64,000 nt of DNA from Microcebus murinus (Eukaryota > Chordata > Mammalia > Primates > Cheirogaleidae): positions 76,906,001-76,970,000 of the forward strand of contig NC_134109.1 of NCBI RefSeq assembly GCF_040939455.1, in the 5' to 3' direction. The position numbers were made by a program, and so were the translations under genes. The notes under the pieces are model-generated. The model did no database searches and had not been told where the DNA came from. It saw only the letters and a program-made list of their open reading frames with translations. Shown piece after piece: positions 20,281-33,225 of the stretch. Within the stretch, counting starts at the first letter, position 1, and each line of letters begins with the position of its first letter.

Positions 20281-20550
20281 AACAATTAGCTCAGACAATA
20301 AAAATAATTGGAAAATCAGTTGGAATTTCTGAGTTTTTAATTACGTTTAATTTTGCACTAAGCCGTAAAATTACGAATGCCCCTCAATTAAACACTCTCC
20401 TCTTGTAAAGCGTTTAACAACAATTATTCCTTAATCAGTCTGAATGTGAGTCACAAATGGTGCTTTACCACATCAAAGGGACGTCCTTCCACGTTACCTT
20501 TTAGTCATAAGTAAGAGGATTAATTCCTATAATTAGAGGGATAAATATGT
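20281..20550. promoter_or_regulatory. candidate enhancer island B
   Basis: Many homeodomain cores (acaattagc, aataattgg, tttaattacg, tcaattaaac, caattattcc, cttaatcag) in a non-repetitive 270-bp stretch. It resembles conserved non-coding elements near developmental transcription-factor genes. Inference only. Confidence 0.4.
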
Positions 20551-20576
20551 GCATAAATATATCTCTCACTCTCTCC

Positions 20577-20606
20577 TTTTAAAACAAAACAAAACAAAAC
20601 AAAACA
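20577..20606. repeat. (AAAAC)n microsatellite
   Basis: About five tandem aaaac units. Confidence 0.9.
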
Positions 20607-20989
20607 CTTTCACTCTGTGTGAGACATGGCCGGCTCTGGTAGGGTAAGTGTTTTTAATTGTCCGCCTTTGCCTGATATCCCTTTGCTGACGGGTGACGGA
20701 GACCGAGGAGACTCCGGTGCGCGCAGCACAGAGCCCCAGAGGGACACCCAGACGCGCACCATCGCACGCAGAGACGCACACCCGGGTCAGGCGCGAGGGA
20801 CAAGGCTCAGGGCCCCGAGACTGCCTCCAACTCCAGCGCGATCCTCCCAAGACAGTAACCCACCTCCCAGCCCTGCCCTGCCCAGCGCGGCGAGAGAGTC
20901 CTCTGCGTGTCGGCCCACTTGTCCAGAAGAGCCGGGTGTCCCTGCCCTAAACCCCAAATCCACGTTGACTCTTCAGGCTGCAAATAAAA

Positions 20990-21175
20990 ATTGAGCATGA
21001 CCTTTGAAAACTCCTGTGTGAATATCTCATTTACCTAATGACTTTATGTCACCTAGGAAGAAGGTCAATTTCCTCTTAACCTTTTCCCCCCGCTGCTGCA
21101 GTAAGCATTCTTGCCTAATCAATGGTGGCTGGAATAATCAATTCCCATTTTATGATCGCTGACAAACTCAATCTC
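20990..21175. promoter_or_regulatory. candidate enhancer island C
   Basis: Contains a nuclear-receptor-like tgacctttga, homeodomain sites (cctaatga, gcctaatcaatgg, ataatcaattcc) and an Sp-type ctgggcgggg just downstream. It is flanked by a CpG-rich block (21175-21420). Inferred regulatory. Confidence 0.4.
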
Positions 21176-21480
21176 TGGGCGGGGTGCGAGCGCGCCGGGC
21201 TCGCTCCGGCGGGGACAGAGGTCTCTCCGGGTACGCCCAGCTCCGCCCGGCGCCAAGGGAAGCTGCTCGCTCTTCCGTCGAGTTCCGAGACCTTGGCAAA
21301 CTTCCATCCCCCAACCGCCGGCGTGACTTCTGAGTTGTCACTAATCCGAACCTGATATTCACCAGAGCTCCTTCGGTCACCGACAACGCTCCCCGCTGCT
21401 GCTGCTGCGGCCTCCCACCAGCCCCACCTCGGCGTGTTTTCATTTCAAAGTCTGCAGGCAGGGATTGCCCCGACCCAGTG

Positions 21481-21482
<2 letters not shown>

Positions 21483-21518
<36 letters not shown>

Positions 21519-21532
21519 ACGCGCGCGTGTGT
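21483..21532. repeat. (GT)n with CG core
   Basis: gtgtgt for about 34 bp, then gcacgcgcgcgtgtg. The architecture is almost the same as in the tract at 12792-12851. Confidence 0.93.
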
Positions 21533-21539
21533 TGCTTTC

Positions 21540-23660
21540 ATTTAATAAAAAAAAAATTATTTTTGCATATGCCTTCTTTAGCGTGAATCTCAGCTCTGTG
21601 CCCCTGTTTCAACCTGGCTAACTTTGCATAAACAAAGCAACAGCAGCAGCTCATAATGGGTGGACTCCTTCGGGAAATGAAGGCAACTGGTAGCGTTGCC
21701 CGTCTCTGTCTCTCTCTCTCTCCCTCTCCTTCGTCTCTCCCTCTCTGCTTCTTCTTCTCTTACCTTCCTCCTCCTCCACTTTCCCCACAATACCAGGACA
21801 TCCTAAAAGATAGGTTGTTCAGATACCATTTTCCTCCTATTTAAGTTCCTCAACCCTTCCTCAGTCTGGGGAAATTACTGGGCAAATTACTGAATCAAAG
21901 CTCATTTGAAAGGTAATTTGGGATAAGTTCACCGTGCTTTAAATTTGGAGAGCCTAAATATGAGCCCTTCCTTCGTTCTAATCTCATAAAGTAGAAGCTG
22001 ACTTTTACGTACACAGGGCCTGTTTGAAGTGGAGATTCTCTTAAGGATGGGTTCACCACTGGTCACTGGAGATTTCCCCCTTTATTCCACCCTAATCCCA
22101 TTTTCACCCACTACCCAGATATGATGAAGCTGCTGATGACTACCAAGCAATCTGAAAAGCCCTGCTTAGTTAGGGTTCGATGGCAGGAAAATCACCTTTG
22201 AAAAAAGATGTTCTGTTCCCAGGTTTTTGAAGATTTCTTATGAAGAGTCAATCTCTCCATATTGTTAGAGACTAGATAAGACTGAACCCCAAACTGAACT
22301 TTCTCTCCTGAGAGTGTTCTCTCAGGCCTGCCTTACCTACGGTGACAATCTTTGAAAAGGTCATCAAATGGCTCCTTTCCTTAACTCAGAGTACCTCATT
22401 ACTCCTGGGCAGACATTCTACTAAAATTGGGAAGTTTTTCTACTAATTGAAACAAAAATGTAACTCTTCCACCTTTTATCCCCCACTCTGATGTAAAAAA
22501 AAAACAACAAACAAACAAACACAAAAGGCATTTGAGTTCAAGGTGAGGCATATCTGGGTCAGAACACTGACTGTTCAGCACAATAGCCTCCTAAGTCTTG
22601 TTGGTGACAGAGATAGCTGACTTGCCACCAGTCCAGCCTCCCCCAAACCTCCAGGTTCCACTCTTGCCTTGGACTTGAGCTGTTGAAGTTGGAGACACCA
22701 AGAGGCAGTGGGAACATGCCAAGTTCAGGACCTGACCTGGGACAGGAGGGCTGACTTCTCAGTATTGTCGCTTCCTTCTTGTTTCATACCCAGAAGTCCT
22801 TTTCAACTTTTTCTGAGTTAGATTCCGGATTTAAATGGGCGTTGAAGGTTGGCCTAGCCCTGAGTCACAGTTTAAGACACTCTGACTTTTAGATTTGTTT
22901 CATATTTCTAACAACTGAGTTACAGGCTTTCTTGGACCACAACCTGTTTATAGGTCAGGAAGTGCTTGTACAGGAAGAGTTTCCCATTACTAAGAGTCCT
23001 GAGTGGGGCTTTTATCTCTATTTGACAGAGGAGCAGACAGATTGGGGATAGGCCCCTTGACCTCAGATAATTACTTCAGTCTTCCCTCTTCAGCAAATTT
23101 AATTCTCACACGAGGGGTAATTAACAACCTCTAACTACTCATTCTATGAGAATTTCCTTTCCTTTTCTTATCTTAAGGACCTCACAGGGATATTGCAGAA
23201 TATGTTTAATACTAGTTTTTAGTTTCACTTGATATAAACATCTTGCATTCTGCTCCCTTCTTCCACAGTCTGCTGGAACACATTTAACACAGTCTTGGTC
23301 TGTCTTCTAAGCCCAGCACGTGAAATTGGCAAATCCAATCATTGGTTTACTTCCCTCCCTACTCCCCACCCCTGACCCCAAGCAAAGCTATCCACCAGAC
23401 AGCCCTTTACAAAACAAAAAATTATTTATTTTTGCTTAATTAGGAGAGCATGTCAGAAGAAACAAAAACTTTTAATAGTAAAAAAATGTTGTTTTTCTCC
23501 CTTTGACTGTCTAACCACTTTGTCCCTGCCAGTGACTCATTCAGGGTTGTAAATCAAAATTACATATCACGGTACAAGCCATAGTACTGGAACACAAAGA
23601 ATGAGCACACAGACCACTAGCTTTTCAAAGGTGAGTGAAGTCTCTGCAAGGCTCATGTCC
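21540..23660. other. upstream flank, no gene recognised
   Basis: Unique sequence of mixed composition with a CT tract at about 21705-21780. No coding gene; any transposon relic is too degraded for me to identify. Confidence 0.5.
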
Positions 23661-23668
23661 TAAGTGAA

Positions 23669-23830
23669 GCGATCCCTTGAGCCCAGGAGTTTGAGATCAG
23701 TCTGGGCAACAAAGCAAGATCCTGCCTCTACACAAACTAAAAAAGTTAGCCGGGCATGGTGGCATGGATCTGTAGTCCTAGCTACTTGGGAGTCTGAGCC
23801 AGGAGGATCACTTGCTCCTAGAAGATGGAT
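23669..23830 (+). mobile_element. Alu-type SINE, partial
   Basis: Reads in sense from gatcccttgagcccaggag through gttagccgggcatggtggc to caggaggatcacttg, the left-arm/middle part of an Alu. Head and A-tail are missing. It is the first recognisable transposon from the left edge. Confidence 0.85.
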
Positions 23831-23834
23831 TAAG

Positions 23835-24432
23835 TCTGTCCTGTGCTAATTGTGTACTCTTCAGTAAGTTACCTAACTTATTTAACCCTCATTAAACTCA
23901 TGCATAAAATCAGCATAACAAGAGTTGATATTCCTGGATATCTTCTGCTAACTCCTTCAGATCCACACTTCTTTACTTTCTCTGTCCTGCTCTGTGCCTC
24001 TGGTGGCAGGTTTTGGATAGTTTTAGAATGGCCCTTGTTTTCTGTTAGGTTTGCCCAGAGTGGGTAGAGTGAGGTCTGGGTGCTGATTCCCAGGGTCCCT
24101 GCAGGCTGGCTGTATCCCAGCCACAGCTCAAGCAGCTCTCTCCCCAGAGTACCCTTTCTGAGGTCAGAACCGTGTTCCTCTCCAGTACTAGCCTTGGGGC
24201 ACTGCCCTGTCCCTTGTGGTTTCCTAACACCCTGCTCACACCTTTTTAATATGGTTCCTTTATTAAGCTCGCCTCAAATTACCCAATTTGATAGGTACCA
24301 TCTGTTTCCTGCTGAACCTTGACTGATACACTTTATAAATGCATTTGGAGGATTAAAATTAAATGAGATAATGCAAGTAAAGCACATAGGGTAGTTCCTT
24401 CATATAGTAAGAGCTTAATAAATAGAGCTTTT
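23835..24432 (+). mobile_element. MIR SINE split by a ~400-bp insertion
   Basis: The MIR core and 3' part appear in order in two pieces: 23843-23932 (cttcagtaagttacctaac ... cataaaatcagcataacaa) and about 24335-24432 (ggattaaaattaaatgag ... gagcttaataaata). Between them lies 23933-24334, of a repeat family I cannot name, ending ccttgactgataca. The MIR is therefore older than the insert. Confidence 0.65.
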
Positions 24433-24439
24433 AGTTATG

Positions 24440-24612
24440 TTTACAATTATCATCTGGTATAACACCCTCATTTTATACATAAGGGAATGGAGACTCAGAG
24501 CAGTTAGGGTATGCATTCAAAGTCTCATTGACTCAAGGTAGTAACAACCCTGGGACCAAATCCCTGGACTGTGAGCTTGAAGTTTGCTGCTCTTTCCACA
24601 GCATCTTGTTGA
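24440..24612 (-). mobile_element. MIR SINE, antisense
   Basis: The complement of the MIR body is visible: cctcattttatacataaggg, actcagagcagttaggg, gggaccaaatccctgg. It lies directly after the split MIR, in opposite orientation. Confidence 0.6.
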
Positions 24613-25099
24613 GAAAAACAGATGGGAGAGGAGGGAGATCCTTTTCTCATAGATGTTAGAAAAAGGGTTAGATGAGCTAGAGGCCGAAGTGCAAGAGCTA
24701 ATATGCATCTTTCTATATACCACTGCTTTTGTCTCTGCTAAATTATTGCTGAGATAAAGCATACTCTTACAATATAGGATCCAGTGATTTCACTAAGAAC
24801 AAAATGGGTATGCACCAGGGGAGCAATGTATGCTTGACAGGTTAACAACAAATTTATGAAGACATAATTGGAAGTTTTACCATGAGGCATACTAATGTTT
24901 TAAGACATACTGGGTACACCAAAAACAATTTTCAAATGAAGGCTGATTTTTGGATTAGCAGTGTAGATTAAGTATGAATTTTACAATTCTTTAAAGTACA
25001 CTACTGTGCTTTGAATTTATATAGAACCAGAACACCACATCTTGCCCCATAGACATTCTGCAGTTTGGTGACACTAATAACAAGGTGGAAATTATTTAG

Positions 25100-25340
25100 T
25101 CATTAATTCCTACTTTCATTCATTCAAGCAAATATTTATTGAGCTTGCAATATTCTTCTGGAGCTCTTATGGGTGCTGACATATAAAGATTATTAAATAT
25201 ATTCTTGGCTTCAATGAGTTTATACAGGAAAATAGAGGTAGGCATATAAACAGATTTCGTACGAACAAAGGTAGAAATATATCTAGGTTCTTACGGCAGC
25301 TTCGAAGAGTTTGAGTGGGCGAGGGGCATTGAGAGTAGAG
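25100..25340 (-). mobile_element. L2 LINE fragment, antisense
   Basis: Contains tcattcattcaagcaaata, ttattgagcttgcaatatt and gcttcaatgagtttataca, the complement of the L2 3' end, diverged. Confidence 0.6.
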
Positions 25341-27440
25341 GAGGCTTTCTTGGGTCAGAAGTAAGTCTTATTAAGAACAGTATGTCTCTACACAATTACA
25401 CTTTAGCCTTCCAGAGTCTTCTAAATTATTGATGATATTAATTCATTGAGATTTAGCTTTTAATAATATAATTATTAGTAATAAAACTAAAAAAGCATAT
25501 GTAAAACTGTATTATACTTTACTGTTGGAGATTGGCTGAGGTACATGTGGAAACTGAGAAAAATTTAAATATTTCCCTTGGTGACTAGAGTATATGATAG
25601 AAAAAGTAGAATTTATTTAATGATAGGAAAAGACACCTTGGAAAATGCCACCTTCAAAGAAAATTGCATTAATGCACTTTACCAATTAGGCCTTACCTAT
25701 ATAATACGTTGGGCCAGGCTTATTTGTGATATAAACATATGGTCTGAAAAATAAGTTGGAACCTATGCATGGAGAACAAACATAAAGTAGGGCCATTTAT
25801 TTCAGAACCCAGGATGTATTCATATACAATTGTACATACTGATAAATACAACACAACTTAAGCAGGTTATATTTATATATTCATCACAAAATTGGTCATT
25901 TCCATCTCAATTGCAATTGATGCCTAAGTATAATTTACTTTACCACAGGAATGCCACTAAATATTTGTGTTTTTTTGTTGAAGTCCAAACCATAAAGTTA
26001 TATAACCCTGGCTAATTCTCATTCAAGTTGCTCTTGTCCACTCACCTTAATCATTCCCATTTGATTTATTGCTTTTTTTCTTTTTTTTTTGTCCACCTCA
26101 CATCTCAAAACCCATTCCTTCTCATATTAATTATGTGTATGTGTGTATATCTGCATATATTTCAATGTTAGCCACGCCTATTTATGGCTACAACTTGGAA
26201 CTTCAAATTACTTCCAATATCTCAATTATAGGAATTCAGAGTTTTTTGAAACTACCCTATCCTTACCCTCTATTAATACAAACTATTCTGTTTTCATGGT
26301 GACCCTCACTGTGTCTTCTGGTTTCCCAATCATTTTCTGCCAATCCTTTAGTCACATCCTGATTTATTTGCTCTTCCACACAGTTTAAAGCATTAAGAAA
26401 TGTATCTTCTAATTTCCTCCTGTTTTAAAAGTATTATATACTTATTAAAGACAATATGGCCATGTAGAAAAGTAGATAAAAGGAAAAAATGACCCATAGG
26501 CAAAGTGCTCAAACACAATGGCTTCCAAAATTATGGTATATTTCTGTGCATTTTTTCTATGCATAGTTCCTTTTATGTAGTTGTAATGGTACTTTTCATA
26601 AAATTTGCATTCTACCCAAGTATTCAAATTCCTTATGATCATCAATTTAAATAAATGTCATCAACTAAATTAAATAGTTCACTTTTCCATTCCACTGTTA
26701 TTGGACACTAAGTTTGTTTATATATTTTTGCATTTTTGTATATTATTCTGTAATGAGCATCACCGAATATGAAGATTTTTCAGAACTCAGGATTATTTTC
26801 TTAGAATGAATTTCTGAAAATAGGCTGGAGGATATAAACCTATTTAAGAGAACATTCCAAAGCCTCTCTTACATTTGAACTTTTTTTCATGACCGCCATG
26901 ACAATCTCCATCTTAATCATCAATTGTTTTCGATTCCTCTGGCTGAACAGTCAATTTTCGAGGGAAGACATCTTGAATATATAGCGCTCACATTTTATGC
27001 TCTAAATTCAGTTGTCCTCCTCAAGCTATTTCTTTTGGAGACTCATTGCTTTGACAATAACTCATTCTCTTCCTCCCTCCTCTCCCACTGTCCTTTCCTC
27101 TACTCTTTTTTTCATCTCCTTTCCTCCTCCTTTCTTCCTTTCTCTACAAGCCACTCAGAAGCCCCAACTACTCTCATCTTTTTTGTTCTCAGATGACTTA
27201 ACTTCTTGCTCTACTGAAAGAAAAACTTCCCGGATGACTTTTTGCTATTCTTTCTTTTCACCTGTTATTTCCCATTCTCTCAGTCATAACATTACTGTTT
27301 TTAAGATTGATCGCTTATTATTTTTTTACTTTTATTTTTAGTAAAATATTTGTTACATACAAAGGCATGTATGTAACATATTTATATGTTACAAAGTTTG
27401 ATAATAGTAGAAACATTTGTAGACTAGCCACTCAATTTAA
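25341..27440. other. AT-rich intergenic DNA, mostly unassigned
   Basis: No gene seen. About 26680-26830 resembles the antisense 3' region of an old LINE (tgtaatgagcatcaccgaa, ttattttcttagaatgaat), but it is too diverged to name. T- and C-rich stretches at 27060-27150 give Leu/Ser/Phe-rich shadow frames. Confidence 0.4.
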
Positions 27441-27479
27441 GTAAGGCAACATTGCACACACACATGTGTTTCTTCCTTT

Positions 27480-29900
27480 TCATTTTTTGGCTTCTTCCCC
27501 CTGGGTAATTACTCTCCTCAATAGTTTTTCTATATGTGTATTCCCAAACTATATATATTAATATAAATTATATATAAATATAATAAAATATTACATATAT
27601 TATTATGTTAATATAGTAACCTCTTTCTCTTTATATTCACCTATGTTTTTATTGTTTGTATATAAATTCCTAAACAATATATTGTTTCATTTTGCTTTTT
27701 TTTTTGAAAAATAGTATCAAAATTAAGAAAATTTTTCTGGATTCCTTTTTTCATTTTTTTGTGTGTAACTGTAGTTCATTTTTTAAACATTTATGATAAA
27801 TCTTCTTCCGTTGTGCAAATATAACACAATTTATTTATATTTTCTTTTTTAGGTTGTTGTAAATTTTTATTGTTGTTGTTGTTACAATAAAGAATTCTAC
27901 AATAAACATTTTGGTATATGTTTCTTGATGTTCATGTGCAAGGATTTTTCTTGATTTAGAGAATAAACCTAAGAGTACATTATCGGATTTTCTTTTTGGT
28001 ATTTAAATGTTCAACCTTCCAAAATAATAAGAATTACTTTCAGAGTGATTGCACTAATTTACACTCCTGTTAGTAGTATATAAGACATCCTATTCACATC
28101 CTCCTTTCTTTACACTTGGTAATCATTGTCTTTTTCTCCTTCTTCTTCTTTTTTTCTTTTTTTTTGCCAATCTTGTAAATGTAAAAGTGTATTTCACTGT
28201 GGTTTTTAACATGCATTTTGTGAATTGCTAATTGGGCTGAGCCTCTTCTATGCTTTCCATTTATATATACTTCCTCCTTTTTTGAAATACCTGTTTCCCC
28301 CATTTTTATACTGTGTCATCTTTTTATTATTCATTTTATGAGTTCCATATTGCAAATATCTCTTCCAATTTGTGGTTTGTTTTTTATTTTATTTGAAATA
28401 TCTTTTGATGAACAGAAGTTTAAATTTTACTATAGTTTAATTTGTCAATATTTTCTTTTATGTCTTATGCTCTTTGTGTCTTGTCTAAAAGATTTTTGTA
28501 TTTTGAAGTTATAAAGATGTTTGTATGTAAAATTATTTAACAAATTTGACTGTCTTTTCTTTTTATTCTTAATTCTTTACCAGCAAGGAATGATTTTTGC
28601 ATGTAGAAGTGAGATAAGAATCCACTTTCGTTTTCTCTGTATGGATAACTAGCATCTCAATGCCATTGCTTCCCCATTAATCTTCAGCCTGTCTCTCTCA
28701 TATATCAATTTATCTATAAATTATTTGAGCTTGCAATGTAGATAATAATATAGTCTACACAGAAAATGACGGTTTTATTTCTTCCTTTCCAATCCTATGA
28801 CTTTAATTTTGTTCTTTTCTTTTCCCTTCCTTCCCTTCCCTCCCTCCCTCCCTCCCTCCCTCTCTTCCTTCCTTCCTTCCTTCCTTCCTTCCTTCCTTCC
28901 TTCCTTCCTTCCTTCCTTCCTTCCTTCCTTCCTTCTTCCTTCCTTCCTTCCTTCCTTTCTTCTTATCTGGGACCAGATCTCCAGGACAATGTTGAACAGA
29001 AGCATTCTTAAATAGCAGGCATCATTATCTCATTTTTAATTCCAAATGAGTGTTTCTAGCATTTCTCCATTAAGAATGCTATTTGCTGCAGTTAATTGAT
29101 AACAATCTGCATAAGATTAAGTGAGTTGATTTTTCCCCTATGCCCAGCTCACCAAGAGTTTTTTAAAAATTAGATTTAAGTTTTGTTAAAAGATTTTTCT
29201 ATATGTAATACAATTATTTTCCCCCCTTTACTGTGTTATTGGGAGTAATTTCATTTATAGTCTTTCTAATATGAAACTACTCTTATGATTCTGGCAACAT
29301 CAAAGTTGATCATAACACTATATTGTATACAGGTAGGTTAACGTTAATATTTGCTAAGACTTTTGAATTTTTATTAATATGAGAGAATGGCCAGTCATTT
29401 CCCTTTATTCTTTTCTCTTTTTTTTTTCTGGAATTATTTTTTTATCATCTTTGTTTAATCTTGGTAACAAGGTTATATTGGCCTGATATAATGAATTAGA
29501 ATTAGGGAGTGTTTTCCCCCATTTTTATTCTCTAGATAAGTTAGTATATGATTTAAATTATCTGTCTCTTAAAAATAGGGTGAAGCTTACTTCTAAAATA
29601 ATATTGCCCTTCTTTTAAAGAAAGATTCTTAATTACTGATCCAATTTCTTTAATAATTTTTATACAATAATTCAGATCTACTATTTCTTTTCGAGTCAGA
29701 TTTGTTCAGTAAGTTATTTTATATGATTTCATCCATTTCATTTAAGTTTTCAAACTTATTGCATAATGACGTATATTAGGATTCTCACACTATATTTTTA
29801 TGTCTGTTATATCTGTATGCACATTTTTTATTCCTAATATTTTATTGCTAATAAGATTCTGTTGTGCTTTTTAAATATTTCCTAAATTAAATGCTCAGAT
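27480..29900 (-). mobile_element. old L1 LINE fragment (ORF2 part), antisense
   Basis: The order of diagnostic segments follows an L1 read backwards: ttgccaatcttgtaaatg, tgatgaacagaagtttaaa, aatttgtcaatattttctt, then aaggttatattggcctgat and ctgatccaatttctttaat near the left end of the ORF2 complement. Many stops and indels. A TTCC microsatellite has grown inside it. It belongs to an old (L1M-type) lineage. Confidence 0.7.
28818..28960. repeat. (TTCC)n microsatellite
   Basis: tccc units, then about 25 ttcc units with two interruptions. Long and probably polymorphic. Open frames of Leu-Pro-Ser repeats on it are artefacts. Confidence 0.97.
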
Positions 29901-30394
29901 GGCCATAATGAATCAGTAGAAGAGAGAAGACATCACAGAAAGGCTGCTTGAATACAACCTCATTCATCCTTTTCCTGTTTGTCAATAATTTCAGTGATTC
30001 TACACGTTGTTTTGCTTATGACTGTTTACGCTGATTTTGAAATATTTCTGATAAAGGAGTCCAACAAAGTCTCTTTAAGACTCCTATTTGAACTTTGAAT
30101 TAAACAAAAATTTTTAACCTGGAGATAATCATTCAATGTGGGGAGATCAGAATTTTAACTTTAAATCACTTGATTTCTAAATACCTGTTGCTGTTGTTTT
30201 TTACTGTGTGTGTGTTTAATTATTTGGTCATTATGATTTATGAAATTCACATATGTGTGCCAGATCAACAAAATATTCATGACAAGTATATGTTGTATGG
30301 CATTTGAAATACATGGTCTTGTTAATTCTTGTAGCAATATTTGGAAATATATAGCCAATATAATTATTCTCACTTTAAATATAGAAAAAGAAAG

Positions 30395-30965
30395 ACATTA
30401 AAAAATAATTTTCTAAAAGTAGACCTACTATTTGATCCAGCAATCCCACAACTGGGTATCTACCCAAAGGAAAAGAAGTCATTTTATCAAAAAGACACCT
30501 GCACTTGGATGTTTATTATGGGACAATTCACAATTGCAAAGTTGTGGAATCAACCCAAGTGCCCATCAATTCATGTGTGGATTAACAAAATGTGGTGTAT
30601 GTATACCATGAGTACTACTTAGCCATAAAAAAGGATGAATTAATGCCTTTTGCAATAATTCGGATGGAACTAGAGACCATTATCCTAAGTGAAGTATCTA
30701 AATAATGTAAAAACAAACACCACATATACTCACTATTAAATTAGAACTAACCAATGAGCACACATGTGCACAGAGGGAAGTAAAACTTAGTGGAAATCAA
30801 GCCAGGGGAGGAGGGAATGGAAAAAACCTACCTAATGGGTACAATGAACACTGTTTGGGTGATGAGCACATTTGTAGTCATGACTCAAGCATTACAAAGT
30901 GATCCATGTAACCAAAAACGTTTGTGTGCCTTTAGTATTTTGAAATTAAAAAAAATGTAAAGTTA
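30395..30965 (+). mobile_element. L1 LINE 3' end, sense
   Basis: Carries atttgatccagcaatccca, ctgggtatctacccaaagg and caacccaagtgcccatcaa from the ORF2 end, then a 3' UTR (ggaggagggaatggaaaaa, aatgggtacaatgaacact, gtaaccaaaaacgtttgtg) ending in an A-rich tail near 30955. 5' truncated. Confidence 0.88.
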
Positions 30966-30969
30966 CCAC

Positions 30970-33000
30970 AATAAATTGAGGTAAGAAACTAAATTGATTT
31001 ACTAATGGGGTTCTAATCTATATTTTTGAAAATCTTTTATAAAACTCCATATGTTTATAATTAGCCAAGGTGTTGGTTTCTAGGGTTGCTATTTGTTGGA
31101 CTGATAGAGGTAAACGGAGGAATTTCTCCTTCTGTGGGCTGTAAACACACTCCATGTGATAAACATAATACCAGTCACAACGGCCACCAAGGCCAGTCGC
31201 TCAAGTCCTCGCATAGGAGGATCAATAAGAAAACTGCGTTTAAAAAGCTCATATCTTTACTACCACTATTGCAGTTTTCCGAAACACCAGGGAGGACATA
31301 ATCTTACTTGCTGTAAAGAAATCTACAGTAAGACAGGCAGTAACTTGACTTTCCATACCTTAAAATGCATAAAGTGATTTTTAAAAATAACCATAAAGCT
31401 GAAATATGATGTAGTTAGATTCTCATGGCAATAAATTAAGCAACAAAGAGCCACCCCGCCGATTCAATATTGTAGTGGATTCACCCATACATCTTTTGAG
31501 ATCCACTTTCCCTAAGAGGCAGAAGGGTGTAAGAGGTAGTGATGATGGCCAGGGAGTCAGATGACTTGCTTCCAGCAGTGTGAACCTAGGCAGGTCTCTG
31601 ACATTATCTGTGGCTGGTTCTGTAGATAGTATCTAAAGACGTCTCCAGATCTATGGGTCTATATATTTTAGGGCAATAGAGAATTGCCTTCCTATTCAAA
31701 GGAGTACTGGAACTATAATCCTGAGAGCTCCTGATAAGATTTAATTATGGATAGCTTGGGGCAGATGGGGTGGGAAGGGGGATAGAGAAAGGCTGAACAG
31801 ATTTGGGACCATGAAAAGTGCATTGTTAGACTGTTAATTTGGAATTACTTATTTTGATCATACAACCCATTATCCAGGTTCCTAAGAGATAAAGCAAACT
31901 GGATTTATTCTTCCCGTATAGATGAGAATTGAAGCAGAAGGACAACTTGTTTTTTAGGTTACATATACCAGGTTAAATTGGTCAGCTAGAAATAAGAACA
32001 TAAAATCATAAAATAAAATTTTAACTTAGATTTCATGCCCTTGGATTAGATGTATGTGGTGCCATTCTACTTTAGAATGTGATTTTTCAGAAGGCAAAGA
32101 ATGTAAAATTCAGAATACGTTTTGAGCACTAACATTCTGCAACCTATGGATCTGAGATGAAGTTACAGAAGCAAGACAGAGGTGGCACCCTTGCTTTGAA
32201 TTCTATTTCTACAACAACAAAAAGAGCACTTTGCGGGTTCTGCTGGTTATTTAGCAGACTAGAGAAATCTTGGAGGATTTGCTCTGAATCTTTTTTCTAT
32301 CTTCAGAAAGACAGATACTTTGTGAAGTTGCGGCTGGACCACTGCCTTAGAAAAGGTAGGAACGGTTACAACATATTTATATGATCATTTAAACTCCGGT
32401 GCTGGATTGCTTTTTAGGCTGCCTCCCTGAATCAGTTAGAAAGTTTTTGGCTGCAAGTAACAAAAACCCAATTCTTAGTGGCTTGAGCAATGATAGAATA
32501 AAGTTATGCCATTGGAAAGAGGTGCAGCAGGTTCCATTTTCTCTTTCCATTCAATTTTCTTGGCCCTGTCCTCTTGTGTGTATCAGCTTTATCTTCAGGC
32601 TGGTAGCCAGATGGCTGCAGTAGATCTGAGCCTCTTATCTTCCCACAACCACACTGAGAGAAAGAGTGCCTGTTTCTTTTTCTCTGGACATGGTTATAGG
32701 AAGATGTGTGGAACAAAATTGAGAAGGCCCAGCAAACTTTCCACCATATCTCATTTGTATGAATTTGTGGAAGGCATATTAGTTCAGGGGACCTGAACCA
32801 ATCACTGATCAGAAAGAGGACCCAACCCTGGAGTTGGGAGCAAATGCTTTAGCTGTATTACTGATACAAAGTGGAGGCAACATGGAGTAGATTCTGAGAA
32901 GAGAAACGCTGCTAACTTTAAAATATAATTGACCAGAGACCTGATACAACTTTTGGCAAAAATTGAGCTATTGGAATAGATGTTCCATACTGAGCATTGT
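30970..33000. other. intergenic DNA, no gene recognised
   Basis: Mixed sequence. A possible MIR in sense at about 31530-31680 (ggagtcagatgacttgctt, gtgtgaacctaggcaggtc). A probable old interspersed repeat of unnamed family at about 32430-32815 (ggctgcaagtaacaaaaac ... gaaccaatcactgatcaga). Confidence 0.45.
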
Positions 33001-33004
33001 CTAA

Positions 33005-33225
33005 CTTCCAGCCAGTATGCTAAGCATTGCATTTGAATAATTTCATTTAATTCTCATAACAATCTAAGGTAGGCACCATTGTTATTATTATTGGGACATC
33101 CCTGTTTCCCAGATGAGGATATTGAGGCTTTTAGCAATTAGGCAACTTGCTCTAATTTACAAAGCAAGCTAACGGAATCAAGGAACATCATGCTAGAACC
33201 CTTGTTCCTAAGAGTTTTCTATCTC
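33005..33225 (-). mobile_element. MIR SINE, antisense
   Basis: Contains tttcatttaattctcataa, aggtaggcaccattgttat, cagatgaggatattgaggc and caattaggcaacttgctct, the complement of the MIR core. Confidence 0.7.

Noticed and set aside
28818..28960. CRISPR-like or other regular array (TTCC tract and other tandem repeats)
   Set aside because: Units are 2-5 bp simple repeats with no spacers; the window is a vertebrate nuclear genome.
28766..29015. Leu-Pro-Ser repeat protein and its Glu-Gly-Arg-Lys antisense
   Set aside because: Translation of a TTCC microsatellite inside an old L1.
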